A stretch of DNA of 64,000 bases from assembly GCA_003210735.1 (NCBI GenBank), contig QCUM01000002.1, forward strand, positions 1-64,000, read 5' to 3'. A model generated the notes under the pieces. The model did no database searches. It was not told the DNA's origin and was given only the letters and a program-made list of their open reading frames with translations. This document shows positions 49,382-58,402 of this stretch, one piece after another (position 1 is the first letter of the stretch; every line of letters starts with the position of its first letter). Position numbers and translations under genes: made by a program. The stretch comes from Synechococcus sp. AG-679-D13. GTDB taxonomy: Bacteria > Cyanobacteriota > Cyanobacteriia > PCC-6307 > Cyanobiaceae.

Positions 49382-50268
49382 TGTGGTGGCGTTTGACGAT
49401 GAGCTGCCCCCCTGAACTGGAGGAGTCGCTTGTCTGGAAATTGAATGATCTGGGGTTGCACCGCCATGCCGTGCAGCACGCTCCGGAGACCCCCGATTGC
49501 AAGCAGCTGCTGCTCTGGCTCCCAAAGTCTGAGTGGCCAGACGCTGAACGCCGCCAGTTGCTGGCCAGTCTCGCTCCCATGGCACAGCCGTTCGGCCTCA
49601 CTCTGCCGGAGGGGCGCTGGGATGACGTTGCCGATGAAGACTGGAGCCTGAGCTGGAAGCAGCACTGGCAACCGGATCCTGTTGGCAACGGATTCCTGAT
49701 CTTGCCGGCCTGGCTTGAGGTTCCTGTGGAGCATGCCGATCGCCTGGTGATCCGGATGGATCCCGGGAGTGCTTTCGGCACCGGCAGCCATCCCACCACG
49801 CGCCTCTGTCTTGAGGCCTTGGAGATGTCTCCGCTCGAAGGGAGCCTGGTGGCCGATCTGGGTTGCGGCAGTGGGGTGCTGGGGCTCGCGGCCCTTGGTC
49901 TGGGAGCTCAGGCCGTGGTTGCTGCAGATACAGACTCTCTTGCTGTTAGGGCCACGACCGACAATCGCAGCCTCAATCAGCATGACGAGGCACAGCTGGT
50001 GGTGGCTCTGGGTTCGGTTGAGACCTTGCAGGGCTTGCTTGCGGGGCGTCGGGCTGACCTGCTGCTTTGCAACATCCTGGCGCCGGTGATCGAAGCCCTG
50101 GCGCCGAGCTTTGAATCGCTTTTGGCCAAGGAGGGTCGAGCGCTTCTGAGCGGGCTTCTGGTGGACCAGGCACCTCGCTTGAAACAGGTGCTTGGTGAAC
50201 TGGGTTGGACGGTGACTTCGTCAGCAGAACAAGGTCGCTGGGGATTGCTGGAAATCCGTCGGGCCTGA
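49381..50268 (+). CDS. prmA: Ribosomal protein L11 methyltransferase
   Basis: A 295-residue SAM enzyme that methylates L11. The catalytic domain has MDPGSAFGTGSHPTTRLCLE, the SAM motif VADLGCGSGVLGLAALGLGA and the NILAPVIEALAP motif (N-x-x-AP-type). The N-terminal domain recognises L11. The start ATG shares bases with the serA stop; the codon before it is an in-frame TTG. It is followed by a gap of 155 bases to petF. Confidence 0.93.
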   Translation: MWWRLTMSCPPELEESLVWKLNDLGLHRHAVQHAPETPDCKQLLLWLPKSEWPDAERRQLLASLAPMAQPFGLTLPEGRWDDVADEDWSLSWKQHWQPDPVGNGFLILPAWLEVPVEHADRLVIRMDPGSAFGTGSHPTTRLCLEALEMSPLEGSLVADLGCGSGVLGLAALGLGAQAVVAADTDSLAVRATTDNRSLNQHDEAQLVVALGSVETLQGLLAGRRADLLLCNILAPVIEALAPSFESLLAKEGRALLSGLLVDQAPRLKQVLGELGWTVTSSAEQGRWGLLEIRRA

Positions 50269-50423
50269 GCAGGATTGTTTATAAGCCGGGCTTATCGGTG
50301 GCGGGCTATTGATTGGGCTTGGCGTCCAAAATGGCCAATAAGGCCTCAAAAGCTCGTTATCTGAGTTACAAATGTTCTGTTCTGCAGAGACGTTCGCCGT
50401 CCCCTGCACGTATTCACCAAGTC

Positions 50424-50723
50424 ATGGCTTCCTACAAGGTCACTCTGGTTTCTGAAAGCGAGGGTCTGAACAAGACCATTGAGGTGCCAGACGACCAGTA
50501 CATCCTCGACGCTGCTGAAGAGCAGGGCATCGACCTGCCCTACTCCTGCCGAGCCGGTGCTTGTTCCACCTGCGCTGGCAAGGTCACTGCTGGCAGCGTG
50601 GACCAGTCCGATCAGAGCTTCCTGGACGACGATCAGATCGAAGCGGGCTTCGTGCTCACCTGCGTGGCCTACCCCACCTCCGATTGCACCATCAGCACCC
50701 ACGCCGAGGAAGAGCTCTATTGA
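50424..50723 (+). CDS. petF: Photosynthetic [2Fe-2S] ferredoxin
   Basis: A 99-residue plant-type ferredoxin from the ATG giving [20 protein letters not shown]. The cluster ligands are in [14 protein letters not shown] and in [13 protein letters not shown], exactly as in PetF. The acidic C-terminus (HAEEELY) binds ferredoxin-NADP reductase and photosystem I. A perfect terminator follows 30 bases after the stop. The open frame upstream is not conserved. Confidence 0.96.
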   Translation: MASYKVTLVSESEGLNKTIEVPDDQYILDAAEEQGIDLPYSCRAGACSTCAGKVTAGSVDQSDQSFLDDDQIEAGFVLTCVAYPTSDCTISTHAEEELY

Positions 50724-50752
50724 GCTTGGGCTGATTGCAGCATGTGTCCTGG

Positions 50753-50776
50753 CCACCCCTGCGGGGGTGGTTTTTT
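50753..50776 (+). terminator. Terminator of petF
   Basis: CCACCCC-TGCG-GGGTGG-type stem of at least six pairs followed by TTTTTT, 30 bases after the ferredoxin stop. Confidence 0.85.
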
Positions 50777-50820
50777 ATGGTCTTGCGATCCTTAAAGCTC
50801 ACAGAGCCTCCTCCCGCATC

Positions 50821-51207
50821 GTGAGCCGTCCTGAAGTCAAGGCATTGCTGGAGACCGGCAGCATTCACACCAGTCCTGGCGGCCAGTACAGCTTCCGCGT
50901 TGTCGGGCCCTGTTGCCGCCTTTTTGATCGCGAGGAGCTTCCGTGGCCTTGCTGCCGTCTCGCTTGGAGAAGCAAGGAACCCAGCTGGCGCAGGGTGGGT
51001 CGGCGTTTTGTTGCCGACCTTGCAGCGCGCCGTTGTCCCTCTTACGCCGTTGAGCTGCTGCAGCCCGGCTCGCGGCCGACCGCAACCGTGCTCACCTTGT
51101 TCCCGGTCCATCTCAGCCGTGAGATGCAGGAATGGTGGTACAGCCGCCACCCCAGTTCGATGCTTGAGGCCCATTGGCAACCCCAACAAAAAACTCCGGC
51201 AGCTTGA
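50821..51207 (+). CDS. Conserved hypothetical protein
   Basis: About 128 residues from the GTG giving VSRPEVKALLETGSIHTSPG, the first in-frame start after the petF terminator. It has several Arg/Trp/Cys residues (VVGPCCRLFDREELPWPCCRLAW) and ends SRHPSSMLEAHWQPQQ. No domain is recognised. The two CC pairs could bind metal. The frame is open farther upstream, but that part overlaps petF and its terminator. Confidence 0.6.
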   Translation: MSRPEVKALLETGSIHTSPGGQYSFRVVGPCCRLFDREELPWPCCRLAWRSKEPSWRRVGRRFVADLAARRCPSYAVELLQPGSRPTATVLTLFPVHLSREMQEWWYSRHPSSMLEAHWQPQQKTPAA

Positions 51208-51308
51208 AGCCACCGGAGTTGGCGAGCACTGAGTTGATGATGCTCGATCAGCAGTAGATCTTGCCGGCGCAGCAGGGCTATTCCAGGCCACATCCTGAAG
51301 ACAGCGAA

Positions 51309-51554
51309 ATGTGCCTAACGATGAAAACGCTTCTGACGGTTGCATCCTTGATGCTCACCGCCCTGCCAGTTGTGGCCAGTGATTCCGGACAAGGGGTTTT
51401 TCTGCCCATGCGGGAATTCGACCGCAGGATGGATCACGCTCACGCCAGCTGTGCCTCCAAGGACTTGGAATTTTCCTTTGGGTTTTACGACTGCCTGGAT
51501 AAGGCGATGGAAGGGATCTATCTCGACAGCAGCACCGTCCGCTCACGCCATTGA
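51309..51554 (+). CDS. Small secreted protein, unknown function
   Basis: An 81-residue protein (or 77 from the ATG at 51321). The N-terminus MKTLLTVASLMLTALPVVAS is a clear signal peptide with a cleavage-type AXA-like end (VVAS). The mature part has two cysteines (ASCASKDLEFSFGFYDCLDK), which may form a disulfide in the periplasm. No family is recognised. Confidence 0.6.
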   Translation: MCLTMKTLLTVASLMLTALPVVASDSGQGVFLPMREFDRRMDHAHASCASKDLEFSFGFYDCLDKAMEGIYLDSSTVRSRH

Positions 51555-51562
51555 ACCGTCAC

Positions 51563-51588
51563 AAAAAAGGGTGTTCCCTCAGGCACCC
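51563..51588 (-). terminator. Minus-strand terminator, part of a duplicated module
   Basis: GGGTG...CACCC stem with a run of T on the minus strand. It shares the loop sequence CCTCAGGC and the nearby TCGACGCAT (51596-51604) with the terminator at 51700-51726. No minus-strand protein gene ends here, which suggests small RNAs. Confidence 0.5.
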
Positions 51589-51699
51589 CCTCGTCTCGAC
51601 GCATGACCCGCTTTGCGGGAACCACGCGGTTCAGAGTGCAACGGAACTTGCTTGCTCATCGTTGCCCGTTACGACCAAAGAACGGCTGGGTGTTGAATC

Positions 51700-51726
51700 A
51701 AAAAAAGAAGGCCCCCTCAGGCCTTC
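51700..51726 (-). terminator. Minus-strand terminator, second copy of the module
   Basis: GAAGGCC-CCCTCA-GGCCTTC is a perfect seven-pair stem, with seven T after it on the minus strand. TCGACGCAT lies at 51732-51740. The surrounding gap 51555-51990 has no protein gene I can support. Confidence 0.6.
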
Positions 51727-51990
51727 CAGGTTCGACGCATTCACCCTCTTTCCAAGGGCTGTAACGAACGATAACAAAAGTTGTTATTGCTCGCAACTCT
51801 GGTGCTTTTGCATGTAAAAGCCAGCCCCAAAGCCGCAGGGGCATCAAGGGGTTCAAGGGAGCTTTCCGGCCACCGGCAGCCCTAATGCGATCGCAACACT
51901 TGGTCTTCCCCCGCTCAGCTCTCTCTCGCTGGACTCGGGTACAGCCGCAGAGCCGTTATGTTTATTAGTGAAGTTATGTAAAGCATTGTC

Positions 51991-52089
51991 ATGGCGTTCT
52001 CCACTCAGGACCTGCTTGTTCTCTTCGGCAGCTTCGGCATGGCTCTCTTCGCCCTGAACATCTACAAGATCAATACGGCTCAGGGATGA
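51991..52089 (+). CDS. Very small predicted membrane protein (32 aa)
   Basis: Starts at an ATG giving MAFSTQDLLVLFGSFGMALF and ends NIYKINTAQG. It has one hydrophobic helix near residues 7-25 followed by a polar tail, like the low-mass single-helix subunits of photosynthetic complexes. I cannot match it to a known Psb, Psa or Pet subunit. Its stop overlaps the next ATG (ATGA), and psbV is about 200 bases further on, on the opposite strand. Confidence 0.55.
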   Translation: MAFSTQDLLVLFGSFGMALFALNIYKINTAQG

Positions 52090-52244
52090 GCCATACCATT
52101 GAACTTCTGATCGCAGCGGGAGACATCGCCATTGCGCTTCTGGTGGCAACTTCACTGCCAGGTCCCGTTGCGCCCATCGGCGGTAGGACTCCACTGGGGC
52201 ACATGATCAGGGCACGCAAAAGGCCTTCCCGAAGGAGAGTCTGA
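52086..52244 (+). CDS. Very small hypothetical protein (52 aa)
   Basis: Begins on the ATG overlapping the previous stop: MSHTIELLIAAGDIAIALLV, then a Pro/Gly turn and a strongly basic C-terminus (RARKRPSRRRV). One hydrophobic helix near the N-terminus with positive charges after it would give an N-out/C-in topology. The translational coupling to the 32-residue ORF is the main support. No family is recognised. Confidence 0.5.
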   Translation: MSHTIELLIAAGDIAIALLVATSLPGPVAPIGGRTPLGHMIRARKRPSRRRV

Positions 52245-52291
52245 ACAGCAGCTCTGTCAGTGGCTGTGGTTGGTTTGTGTAAGCCTCTCGA

Positions 52292-52804
52292 TCAGAAGTA
52301 GATCTTGCCGCCTCCCCAAGCAGTTCCCTGCACTTTGGGGGCCACCAGGATGTATCCGGCCATCAACCGTAGCTCTTCGTCGGTGAGATCTCGCATGGCT
52401 GGATACAGCTCGGCGTCGCGCATGCTTGGGTGCAGGTCAGCAATGCTGTATTCGCCGTCGTAGGAGGTGGGATCCCTCATGTAATCCACCAGGGCGTCAA
52501 CGTTGTCACGCGCCGGTGTGGCCAAGGCCAGGGTCTCTGGGTCGAGTCCAACGTTGTGGTTGGTTTTGGTGATACCACCGGCATGGCAGGTGCCGCAGCT
52601 GGTGTTGAACACCTTGCGACCGGTATTGAATTCCTGTTCGCTGAAGGTGACCTGAATCCCTTCAGGATCCGCTGGAACCGTGAGGGTCTCCGCGTCCCAA
52701 CTGGCTGCATCAGCCTGGGAGGTGAACACCAGCCCAATCAAAACGGGAACCAGGATCAGAAGCCCCTTCAGGGACCGCTGTAGATACGAAAGAAGAGAGG
52801 CCAT
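52292..52804 (-). CDS. psbV: Photosystem II cytochrome c-550
   Basis: About 170 residues from the ATG giving MASLLSYLQRS; a longer start is possible. A hydrophobic signal peptide (LLILVPVLIGLVFTSQADA) is followed by the mature protein. The haem motif is SCGTCHAGG (CxxCH), and DLHPSMRDAELYPAMRDLTDEELRLMAGYIL fits PsbV, an extrinsic luminal subunit that stabilises the Mn cluster. The C-terminus GKIYF (with WGGG before it) is family-typical. Confidence 0.93.
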   Translation of the reverse strand: MASLLSYLQRSLKGLLILVPVLIGLVFTSQADAASWDAETLTVPADPEGIQVTFSEQEFNTGRKVFNTSCGTCHAGGITKTNHNVGLDPETLALATPARDNVDALVDYMRDPTSYDGEYSIADLHPSMRDAELYPAMRDLTDEELRLMAGYILVAPKVQGTAWGGGKIYF

Positions 52805-52878
52805 GAAGGATGCCAGGGGGTTGACGCACAAACCGCACAAGCTCTTGTATCACGGCAGACCTGCCGTCCGTGGGCGAA

Positions 52879-53838
52879 TCACGAACTATTGCAGCGGGGC
52901 TTTACGTCGAGGCTGAGGAAGTCTTTGGCCAGAACGGTGTTGGGAAAGATTGCCTGGGCCTCCTGAAGCAGGTCGTTGGGGGTCACTGAATTTCCTGGAA
53001 CGTAACGCGGGCTCAGATGCGTCAGTACCAGTTGGCCAACCCCGGCTTCCGCTGCGGTCTGGGCTGCCATGGTGCTGGTGGAGTGCTGTTTTTGAAACGC
53101 CATCTCCGATTCGGCGTGCGCGAAGGTTGATTCGTGGATCAGCAGGTCGGCTCCTCGGGCCAATTCCACGGCCGCCTCGCTGAAGACGGTGTCGGTGCAA
53201 TACACAACACTCACGCCGGGTCGCTCCGGGCCGCAGAGGGTGGTGCCATCGATCATGCGACCGTCCGAGAGGGTGACGGTCTCGCCGCGTTTGAGCTGGG
53301 CGTACACCGGCCCTGGTGGGATCTCAAGGGCCCGGGCCTGGTCGATATCGAATCGCCCGGCCAGGGGCTTTTGCTCCACGCGATAGGCGTAGGCCGGCAC
53401 CCGATGGGTGAGAGGCGTGCAGCGAACGATCAGATCGGCGTCCTCAAACACCACACTGCCCTGCTCGGCGGCGGGCCGCACCCGGTGCACCTGCAGGGGA
53501 TAGCCAATGCGGGTGGAGCTGTTGGCCAGGGCCCCCTTCAGGAAGCTTTCCAGGGGGTCAGGCCCATAGAGGTCGATGCCCTCGTTGCTGTTTCCGGCCA
53601 GTCCGAGGCTGGCGAGAAGACCCGGCAGGCCAAACACATGGTCGCCATGCATGTGGGTGATGAACACCCGCCTCAGCTGTGACAAGCGCAGATCGCTGCG
53701 CAGGAACTGATGCTGCGTGCCTTCGCCGCAGTCGAACAGCCACATCTCCGAGCGTTGAGGCAGCCGCAATGCCACGGCTGAAACGTTGCGAGCCCTGGTG
53801 GGTACGCCGGAGCTGGTTCCGAGAAAGGTGACCTGCAA
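52879..53838 (-). CDS. rnz: Ribonuclease Z
   Basis: A 319-residue metallo-beta-lactamase that trims tRNA 3' ends. The start [20 protein letters not shown] is characteristic, and the metal site is [20 protein letters not shown]. Further ligands are in [21 protein letters not shown] and [12 protein letters not shown]. The length is normal. It is divergent from the SpoIID-like gene. As tRNA genes here lack encoded CCA, an RNase Z is expected. Confidence 0.95.
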   Translation of the reverse strand: MQVTFLGTSSGVPTRARNVSAVALRLPQRSEMWLFDCGEGTQHQFLRSDLRLSQLRRVFITHMHGDHVFGLPGLLASLGLAGNSNEGIDLYGPDPLESFLKGALANSSTRIGYPLQVHRVRPAAEQGSVVFEDADLIVRCTPLTHRVPAYAYRVEQKPLAGRFDIDQARALEIPPGPVYAQLKRGETVTLSDGRMIDGTTLCGPERPGVSVVYCTDTVFSEAAVELARGADLLIHESTFAHAESEMAFQKQHSTSTMAAQTAAEAGVGQLVLTHLSPRYVPGNSVTPNDLLQEAQAIFPNTVLAKDFLSLDVKPRCNSS

Positions 53839-53859
53839 GGCCGCTGATCCTCAGTCGTC

Positions 53860-55266
53860 ATGCTGCCATCTAGCTGGCCCTGGACATGCGGGCCACACTG
53901 GGTGACGTTCTGGTGTTGTGTGCGTTTCGCTCCGGTTCTGGTTCTGGGGGCTTGTGCGGCCTTCAGCCTGATCTTTCCCGTTGCCGCCGTACCGCTGGGG
54001 AGAGAGCCCCAGATGCGGGTGCTGGTGCAGGAATCGTCACGGCTTTCCCTGCGATCCGATGGGGATCGGTTTCTCCAGGTGAGTGGTCTCCCTGGAGGCA
54101 GACGCCAGCTGCGTCGGATGACAGTTCAGCTACAGGCTGGCCGGCTGGATATTGAGCTGGATGGCCGGCGCCATTCGCTCCCGATCACCAGTGAGCTTCG
54201 GATCACGAATCAGGATCCCCGAGGCATCTGGCTGGGGTCGAGGCGTTATCGCGGTGTGCTTCACCTCAGTGCTGCAGGGGGGCTCCTGCGCGCGATCAAC
54301 CATCTCGGTATTGAAAGTTATCTGCCCAGCGTGGTGGGAAGCGAGATGCCTCACCAGTGGCCAATGGCAGCCCTGCAGGCCCAGTCGGTCGCTGCGCGCA
54401 CCTATGCATTGCGCAAACGCAACCGAGGTGGGCCATGGGATGTGAAAGCCACCATCGCCAGCCAGGTGTACAAGGGCGTGGAGTCGGAAACACCCAGCAC
54501 GTTGAAGGCGGTTGCGAGCACCCGCTCGCTGGTGTTGGTGCATGGAGGGAAGCTGATCAATGCGGTGTTCCACAGCAGTTCCGGGGGCGCCACTGAGGCC
54601 AGCGGCATGGTGTGGCGCCAGCAGTTGCCCTATCTGGTGAGCGTGCCTGACCACGATCAGCACAGCCCCATGCATCGCTGGCAGCAGCGTTTTGATCCGG
54701 TGGGCCTGCGTCAACGACTGCCGGAGACCGGTGGGGTAGATGCGGTGCAGGTGCTGAGCCGTTCCAGCAGCGGTCGGGTGCGCAAGGCGCGATTGCAGGG
54801 ACCCAGGGGCTCGCTGATGCTCACCGGGGCGGACCTGCGCAGTCGGCTCGGGCTCAAAAGCACTCTGGTTGAGTTCGAGATGGTGCCAGCGAGATCAACT
54901 TCCGCTCTGGCAACGGCATTGCCAGTGGCACCGCAACGGCAGGCATCACGGATCCATCAGCTCACGGCATCGGTGCGGGGGAGCAGGCGCAACAGCTCAT
55001 TTCTGGTGGCGGCCCCGCCGCCGCTGCGACGGGGGATGCAATCCGCTCGATCCGTTGCGGGTTTGCAGCTGCTGGTCCGCGGCCAGGGCTATGGCCATGG
55101 GGTTGGCATGAGCCAGTGGGGGGCCCATGGTCTGGCCCAGCGGGGCGCGGATTTTCGCTCCATCCTCCGCCATTACTACCGCGGTGCGGATGTGATGCCT
55201 TACCGGCCTTTCCACGATCCAACCCTGGCGCAGGCAGCCCCATCCGAGCCACGTTGGAGGGGTTGA
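53860..55266 (+). CDS. SpoIID/LytB-domain protein
   Basis: A 468-residue protein. An N-terminal hydrophobic stretch (LVLGACAAFSLIFPVAAVPL) is a likely signal peptide. The SpoIID domain begins near YRGVLHLSAAGGLLRAINHLG and includes YLPSVVGSEMPHQWPMAALQAQSVAARTYAL and VFHSSSGGATEASGMVW. The end has the characteristic RGQGYGHGVGMSQWGAHGLAQRG. SpoIID proteins cleave or activate cleavage of denuded peptidoglycan. It is likely involved in wall remodelling. Confidence 0.88.
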   Translation: MLPSSWPWTCGPHWVTFWCCVRFAPVLVLGACAAFSLIFPVAAVPLGREPQMRVLVQESSRLSLRSDGDRFLQVSGLPGGRRQLRRMTVQLQAGRLDIELDGRRHSLPITSELRITNQDPRGIWLGSRRYRGVLHLSAAGGLLRAINHLGIESYLPSVVGSEMPHQWPMAALQAQSVAARTYALRKRNRGGPWDVKATIASQVYKGVESETPSTLKAVASTRSLVLVHGGKLINAVFHSSSGGATEASGMVWRQQLPYLVSVPDHDQHSPMHRWQQRFDPVGLRQRLPETGGVDAVQVLSRSSSGRVRKARLQGPRGSLMLTGADLRSRLGLKSTLVEFEMVPARSTSALATALPVAPQRQASRIHQLTASVRGSRRNSSFLVAAPPPLRRGMQSARSVAGLQLLVRGQGYGHGVGMSQWGAHGLAQRGADFRSILRHYYRGADVMPYRPFHDPTLAQAAPSEPRWRG

Positions 55267-55279
55267 TGCGGCTGCGCCG

Positions 55280-56056
55280 TTGACCTGTTCCTCCCTGCAA
55301 CTTCGTCGCTTCGATGCGCCGATATCTCTATGCAAATCGCTGGTGGATGTGCTGGAGCAGGAGTTTCGCCAGCTGTTGATCCATGGGCATGCGGCGCGTC
55401 CCCTCGGGTTGGCCACTGGGCGCACCATGGAGCCCGTCTATGCCGGACTGGTGAGGCGGCTGCAGGGTTGGTCCGGCACCGACCGCCAGCGGCTGCGCTT
55501 GGTCTGGTCCAGTTTCAACCTGGACGAATACATCGGTCTGGCGAGCAGAGATCCGCGCAGCTACCGCGCGTTCATGGACACCTGGTTGGGCCAACCGCTG
55601 CAGCTGACGTCCTCATGCCTGCGTGTTCCGGACGGGCAGGCGATGGACCCGACTGTTGCGGCTGAGGACTATTCCCGCGATGTGCAGGCCAGCGGAGGCA
55701 TCGGGCTGCAGTTGCTGGGCTTGGGTGCCAACGGGCATGTGGGCTTCAACGAGCCCCCTTGCGGGCCGGAGCAGAGGTGTCATGTGGTCACCCTGTCGGA
55801 AGCGACCCGACATCAGAACGCGTCGATGTTCGGTGGAACTCCAGCGGCCGTTCCCCATCAGGCGATCACGCTGGGTGTGGCTGAAATCCTGGCTGCCCGG
55901 GAGATTCACCTGGTGGTGACCGGTCGATCCAAGGCGCCGATCCTGGCGCGTTTGCTTGAGATGCAGCGGCCTGACCCGTCTCTTCCGGCCAGCTGGCTGC
56001 TGGAACACCAGCGTGTGCAGCTTTGGGCTGATGCCGAGGCGCTCTCACTAGCGTGA
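55280..56056 (+). CDS. Glucosamine-6-phosphate deaminase-like protein
   Basis: A 258-residue NagB/6-phosphogluconolactonase fold protein starting at TTG. It has GLATGRTMEPVYAGLV, NLDEYIGL and LGLGANGHVGFNEPPCG, close to the NagB motifs (the latter normally GxDGHxAFNEPGS). The active-site region carries the conserved Asp/His/Glu set. It could convert GlcN6P to Fru6P, or act on a related sugar phosphate. It is 13 bases after the SpoIID gene, possibly a wall-recycling pair. Confidence 0.8.
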   Translation: MTCSSLQLRRFDAPISLCKSLVDVLEQEFRQLLIHGHAARPLGLATGRTMEPVYAGLVRRLQGWSGTDRQRLRLVWSSFNLDEYIGLASRDPRSYRAFMDTWLGQPLQLTSSCLRVPDGQAMDPTVAAEDYSRDVQASGGIGLQLLGLGANGHVGFNEPPCGPEQRCHVVTLSEATRHQNASMFGGTPAAVPHQAITLGVAEILAAREIHLVVTGRSKAPILARLLEMQRPDPSLPASWLLEHQRVQLWADAEALSLA

Positions 56057-56075
56057 CCAACCTTTTGGCCGGAGC

Positions 56076-56339
56076 ATGAGCATCGATCCCGTGGAGCGAG
56101 GCCTGGAACAGAGTTTCGAGGCCGAGCGCTGGCGACGCTTCATTCACGACTGCAAGGACATCGAGCAGCTGCGCGATTTGGCCCTGGCTCTGGTGCAGCA
56201 GCTGGCGCAGCAGAAAGCTGCAAGCGCCTGGATGGCGACCCGGGCATCCGAATCGGAGAACGCCAAGCTGGAGATGCTGGCCAGCCTGATCCGTGAGCGT
56301 TCCGGGTCGGCATATCAATCCACCGATCAGGGGGAGTGA
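56076..56339 (+). CDS. Conserved hypothetical protein
   Basis: An 87-residue, highly helical, charged protein (FEAERWRRFIHDCKDIEQLRDLALALVQQLAQQKAASAWM). It resembles small conserved proteins of marine picocyanobacteria of unknown function. It follows the nagB-like gene by 19 bases and probably shares its transcript. No motif beyond amphipathic helices. Confidence 0.65.
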   Translation: MSIDPVERGLEQSFEAERWRRFIHDCKDIEQLRDLALALVQQLAQQKAASAWMATRASESENAKLEMLASLIRERSGSAYQSTDQGE

Positions 56340-56396
56340 CCCTGAGTATTCGAGCCAGAGGATCTCAGGGTCCTCTGGCATCGGTTCTGCTGAAAA

Positions 56397-56570
56397 TCAG
56401 CTGTGGTCTTTCTGCCAACGGCTGAGGTTGGCTGGGGAAAATTTGTGGCCGTGTCGTGCCGCCACTTTCACCACGCAGGAGTTGTCTTCACCGCACCGCT
56501 GCACCTCGGTGCGGATGTTGTCGTTGCTCTGAACGCGCGACATGAAAGTTTCGAGCTGCTTCATCGACAT
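56397..56570 (-). CDS. Nif11-domain small peptide
   Basis: A 57-residue peptide from ATG giving MSMKQLETFMSRVQSNDNIR; an upstream in-frame start is possible. It matches the Nif11 leader-like domain (N-terminal helix MKQLETFMSRV, later VVKVAARHGHKFSPANLSRWQKD). In Nif11-class precursors a core peptide follows a Gly-Gly site. Here the protein ends at the leader-like domain, so it is a stand-alone Nif11 protein, not an obvious RiPP precursor. Confidence 0.75.
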   Translation of the reverse strand: MSMKQLETFMSRVQSNDNIRTEVQRCGEDNSCVVKVAARHGHKFSPANLSRWQKDHS

Positions 56571-56671
56571 GGGAACCTCCGGATGGGGTGCCCCCGGCGT
56601 AGCTGCTGGTATCAGCAGACACCTCTCTCGCAAGGTTTGATCCCGATTTCCCTTGCGATTGACCGGCCTGG

Positions 56672-57418
56672 TCAGCTGCTGAGTTCCAGATCATCGGGAA
56701 GATCGAGGTTGGCGTTGACGCTGCGCACGTCGTCGAGTTCATCGAGGCAATCGAGCAGCTTGAGGGCTTGTCGTGCCGTATCGGCATCGTGGATGGGGGC
56801 CGTGGTGATGGCCGTCCAGTTGTGCCCCCACTCCCGCACATCCCAGCCCTGGCCCCGGAGGCCGTCCTGCAGTGATTCGAGGGCGGCAAAGGGGCCATGC
56901 ACCACCGTTTCCTCGTCCTGCAGCTCATAGCCGTCGGCGTCCAGTTCCAGAAGCCCCTCCAGCAAGCGTTCCTCATCCGCAGCTGCCGCAGTGATCGTGA
57001 CCTCACTGCGGTGGTTGAACAGATAGCCAACACAACCGTTCTCGCCGAGATTTCCACCGTTCTTGCTGAAGGCCAGGCGCAGGTCGGCTGCCGTGCGGTT
57101 GCGGTTGTCGGTCAGGGCTTCCACCAGCACTGCCATGCCCCCTGGGCCATAGCCCTCGTAGCGCACCTCCTCCAGCTGCATCCCATCAGCGCTCTGGCCA
57201 GCCCCTTTGGCGATGGCCCGCTCGATGTTGGCGGATGGCATGCCCGCTGACTTGGCTTTGCTGATTGCCGTGCGCAGCTGAAAATTGCCGGTCGGATCAG
57301 CTCCGGCTCGAGCCGCCACCATGATTTCCCGGCCCAGACGCGTGAAAACAGCACCACGCTTGGCATCGACCACCGCTTTGGTGCGTTTGATCTGGGACCA
57401 TTTGCTGTGGCCGGCCAT
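56672..57418 (-). CDS. yebC: YebC/PmpR family transcriptional regulator
   Basis: A 248-residue protein from the ATG giving [20 protein letters not shown], the invariant start of this family. It also has [42 protein letters not shown] and [19 protein letters not shown] longer upstream frame overlaps truB and is rejected. YebC proteins regulate transcription, and some may act on translation of proline-rich motifs. Confidence 0.94.
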   Translation of the reverse strand: MAGHSKWSQIKRTKAVVDAKRGAVFTRLGREIMVAARAGADPTGNFQLRTAISKAKSAGMPSANIERAIAKGAGQSADGMQLEEVRYEGYGPGGMAVLVEALTDNRNRTAADLRLAFSKNGGNLGENGCVGYLFNHRSEVTITAAAADEERLLEGLLELDADGYELQDEETVVHGPFAALESLQDGLRGQGWDVREWGHNWTAITTAPIHDADTARQALKLLDCLDELDDVRSVNANLDLPDDLELSS

Positions 57419-57476
57419 GGTCCGATGGAACCCTGCTGAACTTGGTTGGGAAGGGTACTCAGTGAGGCTGTCGTCT

Positions 57477-58391
57477 TCAGCCGGCGGCGTCGAAAACCAC
57501 CTTCGGCCGCAACAGCTGGGGGGATTCCCTGTGTCCGATGCCCGCCATGGTCCCGTCGGGATTGCACACCACCACAACGTCTTCGCTTGGCTGATTCAGC
57601 TCCAGGCGCCGTCCGCAGCGCCAGTCGGCCTGTTGCTGCTCATCGAGGTGATGCTGGGGTAGATGGCTCAGGGCCATCAGCGGAGAGAGTGGCTCCGGCA
57701 GGGTTTCGCTGGCCTCCGGCAGGGGTGAAGCCTGGTGTTCGTGGAAGCCGAGCGCTTGGGTCCGCCGCAGGGAGGCCAGGCAGCCACCGCAGCCGATGGC
57801 ATCCCCCAGATCCCTCGCAATGGAGCGGATGTAGGTGCCGGAGGAGCAGTGCACCTCAATGGCCAGTTGTCCAGCCTCCGGATCCCAGTGGATCAACTCA
57901 AGCCGGTGCAGGGTGACCGGTCGGGCTTTCAGCTCCATCACTTCGCCGCGGCGGGCCCGGGTGTGGGCTCGCTCGCCGTCCACGTGCACGGCCGACACCT
58001 GGGGGGGCCGCTGCTGAATCGCGCCGTGAAACGGAGCCAGAGCCTGCTTGAGCTCGGCCTCACTGAGGTGGGGCCAGTCCTGCTGCTCCAGCAGATCACC
58101 CTGCAGGTCGTCGGTGCTGGTGCGCTGCCCCAGCTGGATCACGCCGCGGTAGGTCTTGTCGCCGGGCAGGTAGGGCAGCAGCCGGGTGGCCGGTCCCAGA
58201 GCAATCGGCAGAACACCGGTAACGGCGGGGTCGAGGGTGCCGCCATGGCCGACGCGTCGAAGCCCATAGCAGCGGCGCAGACGGCCAACACAGCTGTGGG
58301 AGGTCAGTCCGGCTGGCTTGTCGATCACCACAAAGCCGAAGGGGCCGTCCACAGGGGCAGGTCGTCGTGAGCTCAGACTGTTGCATCCCAT
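57477..58391 (-). CDS. truB: tRNA pseudouridine(55) synthase
   Basis: A 304-residue enzyme. It contains [20 protein letters not shown] and [20 protein letters not shown], with the catalytic Asp in GGTLDP, plus the tRNA-binding TKxYxGVIxLG-like [20 protein letters not shown]. It makes pseudouridine in the T loop of all tRNAs. The start region overlaps an upstream-reading frame of the next divergent gene; the spacing supports the start at 58391. Confidence 0.93.
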   Translation of the reverse strand: MGCNSLSSRRPAPVDGPFGFVVIDKPAGLTSHSCVGRLRRCYGLRRVGHGGTLDPAVTGVLPIALGPATRLLPYLPGDKTYRGVIQLGQRTSTDDLQGDLLEQQDWPHLSEAELKQALAPFHGAIQQRPPQVSAVHVDGERAHTRARRGEVMELKARPVTLHRLELIHWDPEAGQLAIEVHCSSGTYIRSIARDLGDAIGCGGCLASLRRTQALGFHEHQASPLPEASETLPEPLSPLMALSHLPQHHLDEQQQADWRCGRRLELNQPSEDVVVVCNPDGTMAGIGHRESPQLLRPKVVFDAAG

Positions 58392-58402
58392 CGGTTTTGC
58401 CT

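Noticed and set aside
50479-50820. Upstream extension of the hypothetical protein at 50821 through petF
   Set aside because: The frame overlaps petF and the petF terminator; it is a shadow there.
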